DNA of 64,000 nucleotides. It comes from Sphingobacteriaceae bacterium (lineage in GTDB: Bacteria; Bacteroidota; Bacteroidia; B-17B0; Aurantibacillaceae). Shown piece by piece: positions 16,989 to 23,866 of this stretch (positions within the stretch are counted from its first letter, which is position 1; each line of letters starts with the position of its first letter). The notes under the pieces are model-generated. The model was not told the DNA's origin, did not search any database, and saw only the letters and a list, made by a program, of their open reading frames with translations. Position numbers and translations under genes: made by a program. The stretch is taken from contig NVQB01000001.1 in NCBI GenBank assembly GCA_002319075.1, positions 4,402,001 through 4,466,000 of the forward strand. Direction: 5' to 3'.

Positions 16989-17207
16989 ATGTCCGACCAA
17001 CAAAAATTCCTAAAGTCATTAGGAAAACATATTGATAAAATAAGGAAGAAGCAGGATTTGTCCTTTCAGGAACTGGCCTTACGATGTGATATTGAGAAGT
17101 CGAACCTTGTTAAGTTAACTAGTCAGGGTTCAAATATTACTGTCGCCAGTCTTTATAAAATTGCCAAAGGTTTGGATGTCCCAGTGTCCGAATTGTTGAA
17201 GTTCTGA
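16989..17207 (+). CDS. XRE/HipB-like helix-turn-helix regulator
   Basis: 72 residues, essentially one Cro/C1-type HTH domain: LGKHIDKIRKKQDLSFQELALRC (helices 1-2), DIEKSNLVKLTSQGSN (recognition helix 3) and TVASLYKIAKGLDVPVSELLKF (helices 4-5). Such small proteins act as dimeric repressors and as antitoxins. It is the only clear plus-strand gene in the minus-strand island (15.9-20.2 kb). It is divergent from the small acidic protein and convergent with the membrane protein at 17223, whose stop is only 15 bp away. The upstream dyad suggests autoregulation. Confidence 0.85.
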   Translation: MSDQQKFLKSLGKHIDKIRKKQDLSFQELALRCDIEKSNLVKLTSQGSNITVASLYKIAKGLDVPVSELLKF

Positions 17208-17222
17208 TTATTTAGATTATTC

Positions 17223-17498
17223 TTAAGAGTCTGTTTTTTCCTCGTCTAATTTGTCAAGGTCTGGACTTGCATAAATTCGAGAATTAAATTCAGTCGCTCC
17301 CATTTTTTTAGAAATATTTGTGGCAAGGGTAATTCCAATAACTAACCCGACAATAGAAATTAAACTTCCAAAGATTAAACCAACAACATCAGGCTTATAT
17401 AGATAAAATAGGAACCCAAGAAACAGACCCAAAATTGTTGGTGAGGCAGCTATATTGAGCCAACTTAAAGCTTCCACTATCCATTCTAATATCTTCAT
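17223..17498 (-). CDS. Small two-helix membrane protein of unknown function
   Basis: 91 residues from ATG 17498; a longer in-frame start is less likely because its N-terminus is strongly basic and lacks support. Two hydrophobic segments (about 18-34 and 38-60; ILGLFLGFLFYLY and LIFGSLISIVGLVIGITLA) are followed by a short charged tail (DLDKLDEEKTDS). No family is recognised. It converges on the XRE gene. A core-like GTTAACT (complement of 17562-17568) upstream could mark its cassette boundary. Confidence 0.6.
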   Translation of the reverse strand: MKILEWIVEALSWLNIAASPTILGLFLGFLFYLYKPDVVGLIFGSLISIVGLVIGITLATNISKKMGATEFNSRIYASPDLDKLDEEKTDS

Positions 17499-17660
17499 TT
17501 TTACTTTTCTGTTAAAATCAACAAATCGCTTCTTTTGTTTGGTAAGCAATTACCCGAACTCAAAGTTAACCTGAAAAAACAAAACGAGAAACTTATAATC
17601 CTCTGGTTTGTCCATGTTGTAAAAAAGAAACGATGATCACTTTATTAATTTTTGACATGC

Positions 17661-17726
17661 GTGTGAGCGAAGCTGGTGCGCGTAAATATGCTCTCTTCCG
17701 GCTGGCGCTATGGCTCCGTGTTATCT
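17661..17726 (-). repeat. Possible degenerate attC site after the 17734-18270 gene
   Basis: Immediately after the stop at 17734 (minus direction), GATAACAC is followed by GC-rich imperfectly inverted blocks (GAGC..AGCG against AGCTTCGCTC). The core word is strikingly like the start of the same cassette: GTTATCTGCAGTGCC here against GTTACCTCCAATGCC upstream of the gene (12 of 15 identical), as expected for R'' and the leading core of one cassette. The stem itself is weak. Confidence 0.4.
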
Positions 17727-17733
17727 GCAGTGC

Positions 17734-18270
17734 CTAATCCACGTAAAACCATTTGTCAGCGTCGGCTCGAAGATGTCCAACGTAACCGTCGAAGGAAATG
17801 TAATAAATCTCACAATTCGGTCCGTCTTTGTCATTGAATGTTTGATAATGAAAAGGTCGAAAGGGTAGACTTGATTTGTTTAGGTCTATGAAAAAAGGAT
17901 CTTCCAGGTTTTTGGGATATGCGCCAAACTTATTTTTATATTCTTTGATTGTTGTCAAAATTAAGTTGCCTTTATTCTCAGTAGCTACTATCAATCGTTT
18001 CTTTGTCGGCCCGAACAAGGAAAGTGCAATTAGCAATATGCCAACTGTTAAAATAGAATATCGTTTAAATTTGAAAGAAAATCTTCTGTCCAACCAAATC
18101 GTGAATAATAAAAAGATAATAGTCGGGGTGCAAACGAATGCAATAATTGCGTCCCTTTGAAACCACCACATAAATGAAATAATATACAGTGCTGCAGATA
18201 TTAAAGTTGTCATGCTAAGACCGAAGATTAAAAGTGCGGAGAATTTCGGATGTGTTATTTTGTGTATCAT
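17734..18270 (-). CDS. Membrane protein of unknown function (cassette gene)
   Basis: 178 residues from ATG 18270 (MIHKITHPKFSA); a longer frame to 18342 exists, but it would start inside the attC-like repeat. Three hydrophobic segments occupy the first ~85 residues (LLIFGLSMTTLISAALYIISF, IIAFVCTPTIIFLLFTIWL, ILTVGILLIALSLFG). The soluble C-terminal half has a YGAYPKNLEDPF-like segment (KFGAYPKNLED), similar in wording to type II secretion pseudopilin-like tails that precede a folded domain; I give no function. The attC-like repeat at 18277-18411 sits directly upstream. Confidence 0.6.
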   Translation of the reverse strand: MIHKITHPKFSALLIFGLSMTTLISAALYIISFMWWFQRDAIIAFVCTPTIIFLLFTIWLDRRFSFKFKRYSILTVGILLIALSLFGPTKKRLIVATENKGNLILTTIKEYKNKFGAYPKNLEDPFFIDLNKSSLPFRPFHYQTFNDKDGPNCEIYYISFDGYVGHLRADADKWFYVD

Positions 18271-18276
18271 GGCATT

Positions 18277-18411
18277 GGAGGTAACGGTTGCGGACTTTGC
18301 GTTGGTGAGCTTTTGAAACCGAAAACTGTATGCCAGCACCAACGTTTATTAATTGCTTAAATGGTTCTATTCGCACCGTCAGCTCGCTAACGCAAAACCC
18401 GTGTTAGCTCC
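18277..18411 (-). repeat. attC-like integron recombination site B
   Basis: The 36-bp left arm (18277-18312) and 32-bp right arm (18380-18411) are imperfect inverted repeats. Outer boxes are GGAGGTAAC and, complementing, GGAGCTAAC; inner boxes TTTGCGTTGGTGAGCTT and TTTGCGTTAGCGAGCTG match at 14 of 17, with mostly transition changes. The two boxes are separated by short unpaired spacers and the arms by a 67-bp centre. This is the R''-L''-loop-L'-R' architecture of attC. It begins 9 bp after the stop of the LRR gene (minus direction) and ends 6 bp before the next ATG, exactly where a cassette attC belongs. Confidence 0.65.
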
Positions 18412-18419
18412 TGGCACTC

Positions 18420-19223
18420 CTATCGTTCCCATATTTTTCTAACTAGTTTCAGTAATCGAAATTCTTTCCGGTCAGTTGGTTTGTTAAATGGAGTGTCGTT
18501 ATTGTGAGTTTGTGTGGTAACTATGGTTGTTTCACTTTGACTGTCGTTATAATTTTTTATTTCTAATTCAAATCGTTCATCTTCATCAAGTGGTTGTTCC
18601 AAGTCTGCATTACCTTTGTGTGCAAATTGAATATAGTCTTTTGGTGGTGTTGGCAATTTGCGTTCACATTCCTTTGAACAGAGATTTGTCAAAAGAGGTA
18701 AAACGTCTGTGCCTACTTTTAAAGAAATCCAAAGTTGATTTGTTTGCTCGTAAGTCATAGTCTTACCACAAACGCTACACTTTACAGTGTCGCCTGAATA
18801 CCGAACCGGATTACGGGTTAAACAAGGAAAACCCATTCTGTTTTTCCAATTGCCATACAGGGCTCTTGTGCTCACTCTACTGTCTTTAAGATTTTTGCAC
18901 TTTGTAATTTCGTGGGGAAACCAGTGTAAGTCGTATGAAGTATAAGGGTCAAAATATTCAAGTGCTTCCATTTGTCCAATTTCTGGTGGAATACGTTTTA
19001 GTTTACTACCATAAAGCCAGACTTTTTTAACCTTTGTTAGTTTTGAGATTGTCTCAGGTAAAGTATGTATTTGGGAAAACAACTCTTGTCCAAGTTCCTC
19101 TACGGGTGAAAATTCGTCCCGGTTTTCTGCTGCTACCTTGTCAACATAGTCACATAGTTTTTTCCAAGCAACAGAATTTCTGTCTTGCACGTCATTCTCT
19201 ATATTGGAAATTCTTTTGTTCAT
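18420..19223 (-). CDS. Leucine-rich-repeat protein with zinc-ribbon-like module (cassette gene)
   Basis: 267 residues starting at ATG 19223. Residues ~50-110 contain two to three LRR units (LPETISKLTKVKKVWLYGSK, LKRIPPEIGQMEALEYF, WFPHEITKCKNLKDSRV). A CxxC...CxxxC module follows (CSVCGK near 148-153 and CSKEC near 182-186), probably a zinc site. The acidic C-terminal third appears disordered, with a basic end. No signal peptide is present. LRRs usually bind proteins; the partner is unknown. An attC-like repeat lies on each side, so it is a good candidate for a complete integron cassette. Confidence 0.7.
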   Translation of the reverse strand: MNKRISNIENDVQDRNSVAWKKLCDYVDKVAAENRDEFSPVEELGQELFSQIHTLPETISKLTKVKKVWLYGSKLKRIPPEIGQMEALEYFDPYTSYDLHWFPHEITKCKNLKDSRVSTRALYGNWKNRMGFPCLTRNPVRYSGDTVKCSVCGKTMTYEQTNQLWISLKVGTDVLPLLTNLCSKECERKLPTPPKDYIQFAHKGNADLEQPLDEDERFELEIKNYNDSQSETTIVTTQTHNNDTPFNKPTDRKEFRLLKLVRKIWER

Positions 19224-19257
19224 TATCGTGTCTTATTGTGCGATGTCGTCTATGCTT

Positions 19258-19445
19258 GCCACTAACGGATGGCGACTAATAGCCGTTGGGCTTTTGGAAC
19301 ACTCAACTTTCTTAACCGACAAAAGGTTATTTAAAGATACCAATGTTTATTAGCCGCCGCAAATTAAATTTCGCGAAGCGACCTTGTTAATAGCGCGCGG
19401 CGATGACCCTCGTCCGCCCAATGGCCATTAGTTGCTGTTAGGTGC
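19258..19445 (-). repeat. attC-like integron recombination site A
   Basis: A 188-bp element bounded by a 34-bp arm (19258-19291) and a 30-bp inverted arm (19416-19445). The inner boxes CGACTAATAGCCGTTGGGC and, complementing, CAACTAATGGCCATTGGGC agree at 16 of 19, all three differences being G/A. Outer boxes are CACTAAC and ACCTAAC; the latter fits the RYYYAAC inverse core and its complement GTTAGGT fits GTTRRRY. On the minus strand it begins 4 bp after the DUF4272 stop. The centre also contains GC-rich inverted pieces (GCCGCCGC / GCGCGCGGC). Confidence 0.7.
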
Positions 19446-19449
19446 TGGC

Positions 19450-20205
19450 TTACGTGTCGGTCGATACGTTGTCCCAGTCTTGGTTCATATATTTTATTAA
19501 CCAGTTAAAGGAATAATGTCTTTCAACTACGACGCTTCTGTCGAGTTTGCTTGGCGCTTGTTCATTTTTAACTTGTGCGCTTACACAAGCCCAATTAAGT
19601 CTTAGTATTAAGTCGGCTTGATCAAGAATTTCTTTTTTGCTTCTCAACTTAGCTTTTTTTCGAAATTCGTCTGGCGTTAAGTCATGAATGATTTTAACGT
19701 CGTCGGTAACATTACAGACTTGGTCAGGATAATTTAAACTATCAACAAACCCTAATGCCCAAAGCATAACGTGCAAACTTTCATATCTCCAGTTTGCGTC
19801 TATTTTTTGTTGTTCTGTCGGTTGTTTAGCAGTTGCATATGCAATTTCATTAGGGCTTAGTTTTGTTGAAATACCGAAATCCTTGTCCATTTTGTCAAGG
19901 TGAACTTGTTCTAGGCCTTCGCTTTTTAAGCCTAAATAGCAAAGCGCAAAAGCTCTGTCAACAACCTCGTCTTGCGTACGAATTGTTACTTCATTTTCGG
20001 GATCAACAAACAAGGAATTTGGAGTATTGTAAACTGGAACATTATGAGATTTGCAATAGTCTTCAGATTTTTTTCGCCTTTCCTGTTGGTCTTTAGTCGC
20101 TGTGATATTTTCCACGGGCTTTGTAATTGTCGGCACGGTTGAATTGTCAACGTTATTGCAGGAGAATAAAAATATTGTCGAAATAATAAGGAATTCTTTT
20201 TTCAT
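19450..20205 (-). CDS. DUF4272-domain lipoprotein (cassette gene)
   Basis: 251 residues from ATG 20205 (MKKEFLIISTIFLFSC), a lipoprotein signal peptide with Cys16 as lipidation site; an in-frame ATG upstream lies on the core site and is rejected. From residue ~45 the sequence follows the DUF4272 pattern: RRKKSEDYCKSHNVPVYN, EVTIRTQDEVVDRAFALC, WRYESLHVMLWALGFVDSLNYPDQ and KLRSKKEILDQADLILRLNWAC. Function is unknown, and most DUF4272 proteins are not lipoproteins, so the signal peptide is notable. The cassette starts with GTTAGGTGC and ends with GCACCTAAC, a perfect 9-nt match of leading core and inverse core. Confidence 0.8.
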   Translation of the reverse strand: MKKEFLIISTIFLFSCNNVDNSTVPTITKPVENITATKDQQERRKKSEDYCKSHNVPVYNTPNSLFVDPENEVTIRTQDEVVDRAFALCYLGLKSEGLEQVHLDKMDKDFGISTKLSPNEIAYATAKQPTEQQKIDANWRYESLHVMLWALGFVDSLNYPDQVCNVTDDVKIIHDLTPDEFRKKAKLRSKKEILDQADLILRLNWACVSAQVKNEQAPSKLDRSVVVERHYSFNWLIKYMNQDWDNVSTDT

Positions 20206-20223
20206 GCTGTTTGTCTTAAGCTT

Positions 20224-20232
20224 GCACCTAAC
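20224..20232 (-). repeat. Core recombination site at right edge of cassette array
   Basis: The complement reads GTTAGGTGC, a perfect GTTRRRY core and exactly complementary to the inverse core GCACCTAAC of attC A. It lies 19 bp before the DUF4272 ATG. No paired arm is seen further right, so it may be the remains of attI or of an eroded attC. Confidence 0.55.
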
Positions 20233-20567
20233 TACCATCTAATATTACCAAATATCCAACAATTAACGTACAAAACTAAAATTAAACGAGCTTTTTTTGG
20301 AATTCTTCTAGTTTGTTTAAGTCGCTGTAAATTAGTGTTATAAGCCGATTTCAAACGTTTACAATTGCTTTTATACGGATGTAAATGCGTAAGAACCGAA
20401 TAAAGTTTGGAAGTCGCCAGACCTTTGTATCGTCGATTTGAGAAAACGAATTTTCAGATCAAGAAATAAGAAGCCACAGATTGCCCAGATAACACAGATT
20501 GACTATCGATATAGATCTGCAAATCAAAAAATCTACGGCCCAAAAAAATAAATAAAAAAAACAAAAA
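20233..20567. other. Divergent intergenic region between cassette array and ssb cluster
   Basis: 335 bp with no supported gene. It contains the upstream region of the first ssb copy, including an A-rich leader just before its ATG, and a repeat-like segment at 20470-20500 (CCACAGATTGCCCAGATAAC) that resembles, in inverted form, the spacer after each ssb copy. No integrase gene or clear attI is visible. Confidence 0.5.
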
Positions 20568-20912
20568 ATGATGAACATCAAAAATCACGTACACTTAATC
20601 GGACGTTTAGGTGCAAACCCGGAAGTAAAAGTATTAGAGAATGGTAACAAGCTTGCCCGCTTTAACATCGCCGTATCACAAACCTACAAAACAAAATCGG
20701 GTGAAAAAGTAACGGACGTACAATGGCACTCCATTGTGGCCTGGGGCAACCTTGCGGAGATCGCAGAAAAGATTCTTCAAAAAGGTACACAGGTAAATGT
20801 GGACGGAAAATTATTTAACCGCTCTTACACAAATAAAGAAGGCGTGAAGCGCAGCAGTACAGAAATTGTTGCGAACGAATTATTAGTATTCACACAAAAG
20901 AGTGCAGCATAA
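20568..20912 (+). CDS. ssb: Single-stranded DNA-binding protein, short form, copy 1
   Basis: 114 residues with an OB fold: NHVHLIGRLGANPEVKVLENG, ARFNIAVSQTYK, QWHSIVAWGNLAEIAEKILQKG and VDGKLFNRSYTNKEG are the standard SSB strands. It ends right after the OB domain (LLVFTQKSAA), without the long flexible linker and acidic DDDIPF-type tail through which full-length SSB recruits repair and replication proteins. It is therefore likely an accessory SSB. It begins a 437-bp unit repeated directly downstream. ATG 20568; a second ATG follows at once (MM). Confidence 0.92.
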   Translation: MMNIKNHVHLIGRLGANPEVKVLENGNKLARFNIAVSQTYKTKSGEKVTDVQWHSIVAWGNLAEIAEKILQKGTQVNVDGKLFNRSYTNKEGVKRSSTEIVANELLVFTQKSAA

Positions 20913-21004
20913 AACATAATAACAGTGACGAAGGCACATGTTCGAAGATCTGTGTCATCAGCGTCATCTGTGGCAAAAATATAAATCCATAAAAATCAGA
21001 AATC

Positions 21005-21349
21005 ATGATGAACATTAAAAATCACGTACACTTAATCGGACGTTTAGGTGCAAACCCGGAAGTAAAAGTATTAGAGAATGGTAACAAGCTTGCCCGCTTT
21101 AACATCGCCGTATCACAAACCTACAAAACAAAATCGGGTGAAAAAGTAACGGACGTACAATGGCACTCCATTGTGGCCTGGGGCAACCTTGCGGAGATCG
21201 CAGAAAAGATTCTTCAAAAAGGTACACAGGTAAATGTGGACGGAAAATTATTTAACCGCTCTTACACAAATAAAGAAGGCGTGAAGCGCAGCAGTACAGA
21301 AATTGTTGCGAACGAATTATTAGTATTCACACAAAAGAGTGCAGCATAA
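21005..21349 (+). CDS. ssb: Single-stranded DNA-binding protein, short form, copy 2
   Basis: 114 residues with exactly the same protein sequence as the copy at 20568; the coding DNA differs by one silent base (ATC to ATT in codon 4). The spacer of 92 bp between the genes is repeated too. Such near-identity points to a very recent duplication by unequal exchange, or to an assembly duplication. Like copy 1, it lacks the acidic C-terminal tail. The three ssb genes probably form one transcript ending at the hairpin at 21784. Confidence 0.92.
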   Translation: MMNIKNHVHLIGRLGANPEVKVLENGNKLARFNIAVSQTYKTKSGEKVTDVQWHSIVAWGNLAEIAEKILQKGTQVNVDGKLFNRSYTNKEGVKRSSTEIVANELLVFTQKSAA

Positions 21350-21441
21350 AACATAATAACAGTGACGAAGGCATATGTTCTAAGATCTGTGTCATCAGCG
21401 TCATCTGTGGAAAAAATATAAATCCATAAAAATCAGAAATC

Positions 21442-21774
21442 ATGAATACAGTAAACAGAGTACAATTAACAGGCAACCTTGGCAGCGACCCGGAAATTAA
21501 AACTTTTGAAAGCGGCAAGCTTGCAAAATTTTCGATAGCAACAAAAGAAGAATTTACAACCCGCGGCGGAGAAAGATCTGCAGACACCCAATGGCACTTT
21601 ATCGTGGCCTGGAACAAAGTGGCAGAGCGGGTAGAAAGCGAACTTAAAAAAGGGAGCTTTGTAAGCATCGAGGGAAGATTAGTGACCCGGAATTATACGG
21701 ACAAGAACGGAGTGAAAAAATACATCACTGAAGTTGTAGCAAACGATGTGGTAATTAACCAGAAACAATCTTAA
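21442..21774 (+). CDS. ssb: Single-stranded DNA-binding protein, diverged third copy
   Basis: 110 residues of OB fold: NRVQLTGNLGSDPEIKTFESG, AKFSIATKEEFTTRGGE, QWHFIVAWNKVAERVESELKKG and IEGRLVTRNYTDKNGVKKY. Its layout is that of the two upstream copies, but only about half of the residues agree, so it is an older paralogue. It too lacks an acidic tip. The spacer before it is the same 92-bp sequence found after copy 1, which shows that the duplication copied gene plus spacer. A strong terminator follows. Confidence 0.9.
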   Translation: MNTVNRVQLTGNLGSDPEIKTFESGKLAKFSIATKEEFTTRGGERSADTQWHFIVAWNKVAERVESELKKGSFVSIEGRLVTRNYTDKNGVKKYITEVVANDVVINQKQS

Positions 21775-21783
21775 AATTATAGA

Positions 21784-21837
21784 GAGGCTGCTTCCACTTA
21801 GTTTGCGATGGAGCAAATGGAAGCAGCAGCTCTTTTT
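21784..21837 (+). terminator. Terminator after ssb cluster
   Basis: A long stem GCTGCTTCCA / TGGAAGCAGC extended by GAG / CTC closes a ~21-nt loop and is followed by TTTTT. It runs to the stop of the convergent MFS gene. Confidence 0.8.
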
Positions 21838-23098
21838 AAGAAATGGCGTTAATATCCAGCTTTTTCAATTTCGGATTGAGTTTGTTAATACCGAGCACTA
21901 CAAGAATAGTCATGCCACCCCCAAAAGCAATGGATGGTACAAGGCCCAGAAGTTTAGCAGCAACTCCGCTTTCAAAAGCGCCAATTTCATTACTGCTTCC
22001 TATAAAAATATTATTGATAGCACTCACTCGGCCCCGCATATTATTCGGAGTCATTAACTGTAAAATACTATGTCTCACAACCACGCTCACATTGTCAAAA
22101 GCACCGGTCATAAACAAGGCGGCGCAAGCCAACCAATAATTTGTACAAAATCCAAACAAAATGGTGAAAATTCCAAAAGCAATAACCGACCACAATAAAG
22201 CAACGCCGGCTTTTTTAGCAGGAGGATATGCGGCCATAATAAATGCAGAAATAACAGCGCCTATTGCAGGAGCGGTTCTTAAAAGTCCGTATGCCTCGGG
22301 GCCTAAATGCAACACCTTATCTGTAAAGGCAGGAATTAGTACAACGGCACCACCAAACAAAACAGCAAACAGATCGAGTGAAATTGCGCTAAGAACCATT
22401 TTATTACTGAAAACAAAATTAAGGCCCACTTTCATACTATCAAAAATGTTCTCCTTCTTTTCAGAAACTTCTGAAGAACCAGGATTCTTAATTTGGTAAA
22501 GAAGAAATAAAGACACAAGAAATAAAACGACTTCGATAGCGTGACACCATTCTGCGTTGAAAGTACCCTTGTGTCCGTAAACAAACCCTGCAAGTACTGG
22601 ACCAAGTATGGCGCCGGTGTGCCAGGCAGTGCTGTTCCAGGTAGCGGAATGCGTGTAATCTTTTCGTGGAACAAGCTGGCTGAGATAAGGATTAGTTGCA
22701 GCTCCTAAAAAAGCGCGGACGATGCCGAAAAGAAAAACAACTGAAAATAAAACAACGATTCCTGCGCTGTGCAGCAGGTGAATCATGACTTGAGCGTTTA
22801 AAAATAAGAACAAAGCCCCAAGCATTAACAAAGCACTGCAGGAAAAAATGATTTTCTTTTTAGAAATAAGATCAACATAATGCCCGCTGAAAAAAGATGT
22901 AATGATAAAAGGGATGGCCTCCGCAAGCCCTATAAAACCAAGAGTTAACTCATCTTTTGAATGTTCATAATAAACCTGCAGGTAAATGGTACTAAACTGC
23001 ATTTGAATGGCAAGGGTTAAAAACAAACGAACAAGAACAAACAGTCTGAATTCTTTTATTTTAAAAACCTGGAGGGAATCCGTTTTGATGAAAGACAT
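21836..23098 (-). CDS. Major facilitator superfamily transporter
   Basis: 420 residues with about twelve hydrophobic segments. The pattern FSGHYVDLISKKKIIFSCS (about 70-88) is the loop 2-3 motif of MFS proteins (Gx3DRxGR-like, here diverged), and the layout resembles the EntS/MFS_3 group: a short N-terminus ending in FRLFVLVRLFLTLAIQMQF, then GFIGLAEAIPFIITSF. These transporters export siderophores, drugs or other small molecules using proton gradients. The substrate cannot be deduced. It is divergent from radC (59 bp apart). Confidence 0.8.
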   Translation of the reverse strand: MSFIKTDSLQVFKIKEFRLFVLVRLFLTLAIQMQFSTIYLQVYYEHSKDELTLGFIGLAEAIPFIITSFFSGHYVDLISKKKIIFSCSALLMLGALFLFLNAQVMIHLLHSAGIVVLFSVVFLFGIVRAFLGAATNPYLSQLVPRKDYTHSATWNSTAWHTGAILGPVLAGFVYGHKGTFNAEWCHAIEVVLFLVSLFLLYQIKNPGSSEVSEKKENIFDSMKVGLNFVFSNKMVLSAISLDLFAVLFGGAVVLIPAFTDKVLHLGPEAYGLLRTAPAIGAVISAFIMAAYPPAKKAGVALLWSVIAFGIFTILFGFCTNYWLACAALFMTGAFDNVSVVVRHSILQLMTPNNMRGRVSAINNIFIGSSNEIGAFESGVAAKLLGLVPSIAFGGGMTILVVLGINKLNPKLKKLDINAIS

Positions 23099-23157
23099 AA
23101 ATCGGCTGTAAAATTAAGCAAAAGCAAATAACAATAACAGTATTAAACAGAAACCCC

Positions 23158-23856
23158 ATGGAAGAATATGCAAAACATTTAAACATTAAAGCACTGGCGG
23201 AAGACGATCGCCCAAGAGAAAAGTTTTCTGGATTAGGGCGTCATTCCTTGAGTGATGCAGAATTAATAGCCATTATCCTTGGCTCGGGAAACCGGGATGA
23301 AACTGCCGTACAGCTGGCAAGGCGCATTTTGGCTGCCTGTGGCAACAATATTAACGAACTGGCCAAATTAAGTCTGGCCGACTTGAAAAAATTTAAAGGG
23401 GTAGGGGAGGTTAAAGCAATTACTCTTGCGGCTGCTTTTGAATTGGGGCGAAGGCGCAAAGAATCCGAATCTATTAAGAAACCCAAAATAACTTCCAGCA
23501 ATGTGGCTTACGAACTTTTGAATAAACGTTTAAGCGATCTGCCGCACGAAGAATTTTGGGTACTTCTTCTGGACCGCGCCAACCAGGTAACAAGAGAAGA
23601 ATGTTTAAGTAAAGGCGGGATTTCAGGAACTGTAGTAGATGTGCGTCTCATTTGCAAGATGGCAGTGGAGTCATCTTCTAGTGGTGTTATTATTGCACAC
23701 AATCATCCCAGTGGACAAATTCTTCCCAGTGAGCAGGATAAATCGATTACCAAAAAATTAAAAGAGGCCCTGAAGCTTTTTGAGATTTCTTTGCTAGACC
23801 ATGTGATCATCGGCGATCAGAAGTACTGTAGTTTTTCAGATGACGGCTTACTTTAA
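23158..23856 (+). CDS. radC: RadC family (JAB/MPN) protein
   Basis: 232 residues, the full length of chromosomal RadC. The N-terminal helix-hairpin-helix region (about 60-95; ELAKLSLADLKKFKGVGEVKA) precedes the MPN/JAB domain with the metal motif HNHPSGQILPSEQD (about 180-193) and an upstream Glu in EEFWVLLLD. RadC proteins were once linked to DNA repair, but their actual role is unsettled; the metal site suggests a peptidase or nuclease-like activity. The stop codon precedes the helicase start by 10 bp, so both may be cotranscribed. Confidence 0.9.
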   Translation: MEEYAKHLNIKALAEDDRPREKFSGLGRHSLSDAELIAIILGSGNRDETAVQLARRILAACGNNINELAKLSLADLKKFKGVGEVKAITLAAAFELGRRRKESESIKKPKITSSNVAYELLNKRLSDLPHEEFWVLLLDRANQVTREECLSKGGISGTVVDVRLICKMAVESSSSGVIIAHNHPSGQILPSEQDKSITKKLKEALKLFEISLLDHVIIGDQKYCSFSDDGLL

Positions 23857-23866
23857 AATTATAACC

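Larger units (their letters stand above)
20568..21441 (+). repeat. Tandem duplication, two 437-bp units each carrying ssb
   Basis: Bases 20568-21004 and 21005-21441 align without gaps and differ at only four positions by eye (one silent change in codon 4 and three in the spacer). The third ssb gene begins at 21442, exactly one more period along, so the array has a regular 437-bp spacing with one diverged member. Confidence 0.92.
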
